A stretch of 14,407 nt of DNA from UBA1081 sp964443825 (lineage in GTDB: Bacteria > Bacillota > Clostridia > Oscillospirales > Acutalibacteraceae). Every line of letters begins with the position of its first letter. Position 1 is the stretch's first letter. The position numbers and the translations under genes were made by a program. The stretch lies in the NCBI GenBank assembly GCA_964443825.1, contig CAYUEV010000039.1, forward strand, positions 1 to 14,407, written 5' to 3'. Below, piece after piece: positions 13,686-14,407 of this stretch. Below the pieces are notes generated by a model, which saw nothing but the letters and a program-made list of their open reading frames with translations, did no database searches and was not told where the DNA came from.

Positions 13686-13697
13686 AAAACCTAAAAT

Positions 13698-14405
13698 ATG
13701 ATTGACAAAGAACTGTTAAAATCCGAGGCCGGGAAATTTAATATCTCCCTAACCGCCGAACAACTGGAAAAATTTGACCTTTTCGCCCGCGAACTCGTCT
13801 TATACAATAAAAAAACGAACCTTACCGCCATCACCGACCCCCGCGATATCGTCATAAAGCATTTTGTCGACAGCGCGGCCGTCTTAAATTTCGTAAAATT
13901 GAGCGGAAAACTCGCAGATGTAGGAGCGGGCGCGGGATTCCCGTCGATTCCGCTTTTGATCGCGCGCGACGATCTGGACGTTACGATCATCGAGTCGAAC
14001 AAAAAAAAGACCGATTTTATAAAATATATTCTCCCGAAACTGGGACTTACGGCCCATATAGCTGCAAAGAGAGCGGAAGACGCGGGAAGAACTGCGGAAT
14101 ACCGTCAAAAATTCGACTTCGCGATCTCCAGAGCCGTCGGGAAACTCAGGATTCTCGCGGAACTCTCGATCCCTCTTCTTAAGGTCGGAGGAACTTTTTT
14201 AAGCATGAAAGGCGACATAACTCCCGGCGAACTCTCCGAAGGGGAGCGCGCGACGGTTAAACTCGGGGCGAAAATCACTTTAATACAAAAATACGCGATA
14301 GGCGATAACGAAAAGCGGACGCTCATAGCCGCCGAAAAGCTCAGACCCACCGACCCCTTATACCCCCGGACATATTCCAAAATCAAAAACTCGCCCCCGG
14401 CTTAG
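13698..14405 (+). CDS. rsmG: 16S rRNA (guanine527-N7)-methyltransferase RsmG
   Basis: A 235-residue SAM-dependent methyltransferase that modifies G527 of 16S rRNA in the 530 loop; loss gives low-level streptomycin resistance in other bacteria. Family motifs are 'NLTAIT' (41-46), 'KHFVDS' (54-59), the SAM-binding 'ADVGAGAGFPSIPLLI' (73-88), 'RAEDAG' (125-130), 'ISRAV' (143-147) and the C-terminal 'YPRTYSKIKNSPP' (222-234). Length is normal and the TAG stop is inside the window. ATG 13698 is the natural family start, but no Shine-Dalgarno precedes it. It is divergent from dnaA with a 386-bp gap. In many Firmicutes rsmG ends a set with rpmH, rnpA, yidC, jag, mnmE and mnmG; here it faces dnaA directly. 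Confidence 0.97.
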   Translation: MIDKELLKSEAGKFNISLTAEQLEKFDLFARELVLYNKKTNLTAITDPRDIVIKHFVDSAAVLNFVKLSGKLADVGAGAGFPSIPLLIARDDLDVTIIESNKKKTDFIKYILPKLGLTAHIAAKRAEDAGRTAEYRQKFDFAISRAVGKLRILAELSIPLLKVGGTFLSMKGDITPGELSEGERATVKLGAKITLIQKYAIGDNEKRTLIAAEKLRPTDPLYPRTYSKIKNSPPA

Positions 14406-14407
14406 CG

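Overview
The window is the chromosomal replication-origin neighbourhood of a Gram-positive bacterium. On the minus strand it carries dnaA, dnaN, an S4-domain gene (yaaA-type), recF, gyrB and gyrA in the classic Firmicutes order, with rsmG divergent on the plus strand. The host is most likely an uncultured Clostridia-type anaerobe. Supporting signs are a secreted BspA-like leucine-rich-repeat protein with an embedded dockerin, a LytR-CpsA-Psr (LCP) cell-wall enzyme, Shine-Dalgarno-led genes and sigma-A-type promoters. No rRNA, tRNA, CRISPR array or transposase was seen.

Layout from right to left. rsmG (13698-14405, +) diverges from dnaA across a 386-bp gap holding a strong dnaA promoter. dnaA is followed by a 318-bp dnaA-dnaN gap that looks like oriC: five copies of an NTTTGAAC-type 9-mer, a GC-rich patch, a run of DnaA-trio-like triplets and an AT-rich stretch. 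dnaN overlaps the S4 gene by 4 bp. Two ParB-binding parS palindromes flank recF, one in the S4-recF gap and one in the recF-gyrB gap. gyrB starts at TTG.

The 549-bp gyrB-gyrA gap is not empty. A minus-strand promoter drives a long, structured leader toward gyrA. The leader carries a 35-codon mini-ORF with a perfect Shine-Dalgarno and an upstream anti-Shine-Dalgarno. On the opposite strand a consensus promoter and an intrinsic terminator define a candidate small RNA of about 86 nt, antisense to that leader. gyrA, an LCP-family gene and a short-chain dehydrogenase of the D-mannonate oxidoreductase type follow at 13-14 bp spacing. The left end is a separately promoted gene for a secreted LRR/dockerin protein that runs off the window.

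Functionally the right two thirds is a replication, repair and supercoiling module: initiator, clamp, recombination mediator and gyrase, with segregation sites embedded. The most interesting point is that DnaA domain IV has lost two usual DNA-contacting residues (Lys at the E. coli Asp433 position, Glu at the Pro423 position), while the putative origin boxes read TTTTGAACA rather than TTATCCACA. This suggests a co-evolved, altered initiator specificity. The candidate gyrA antisense RNA and the anti-SD leader are the other items worth checking.
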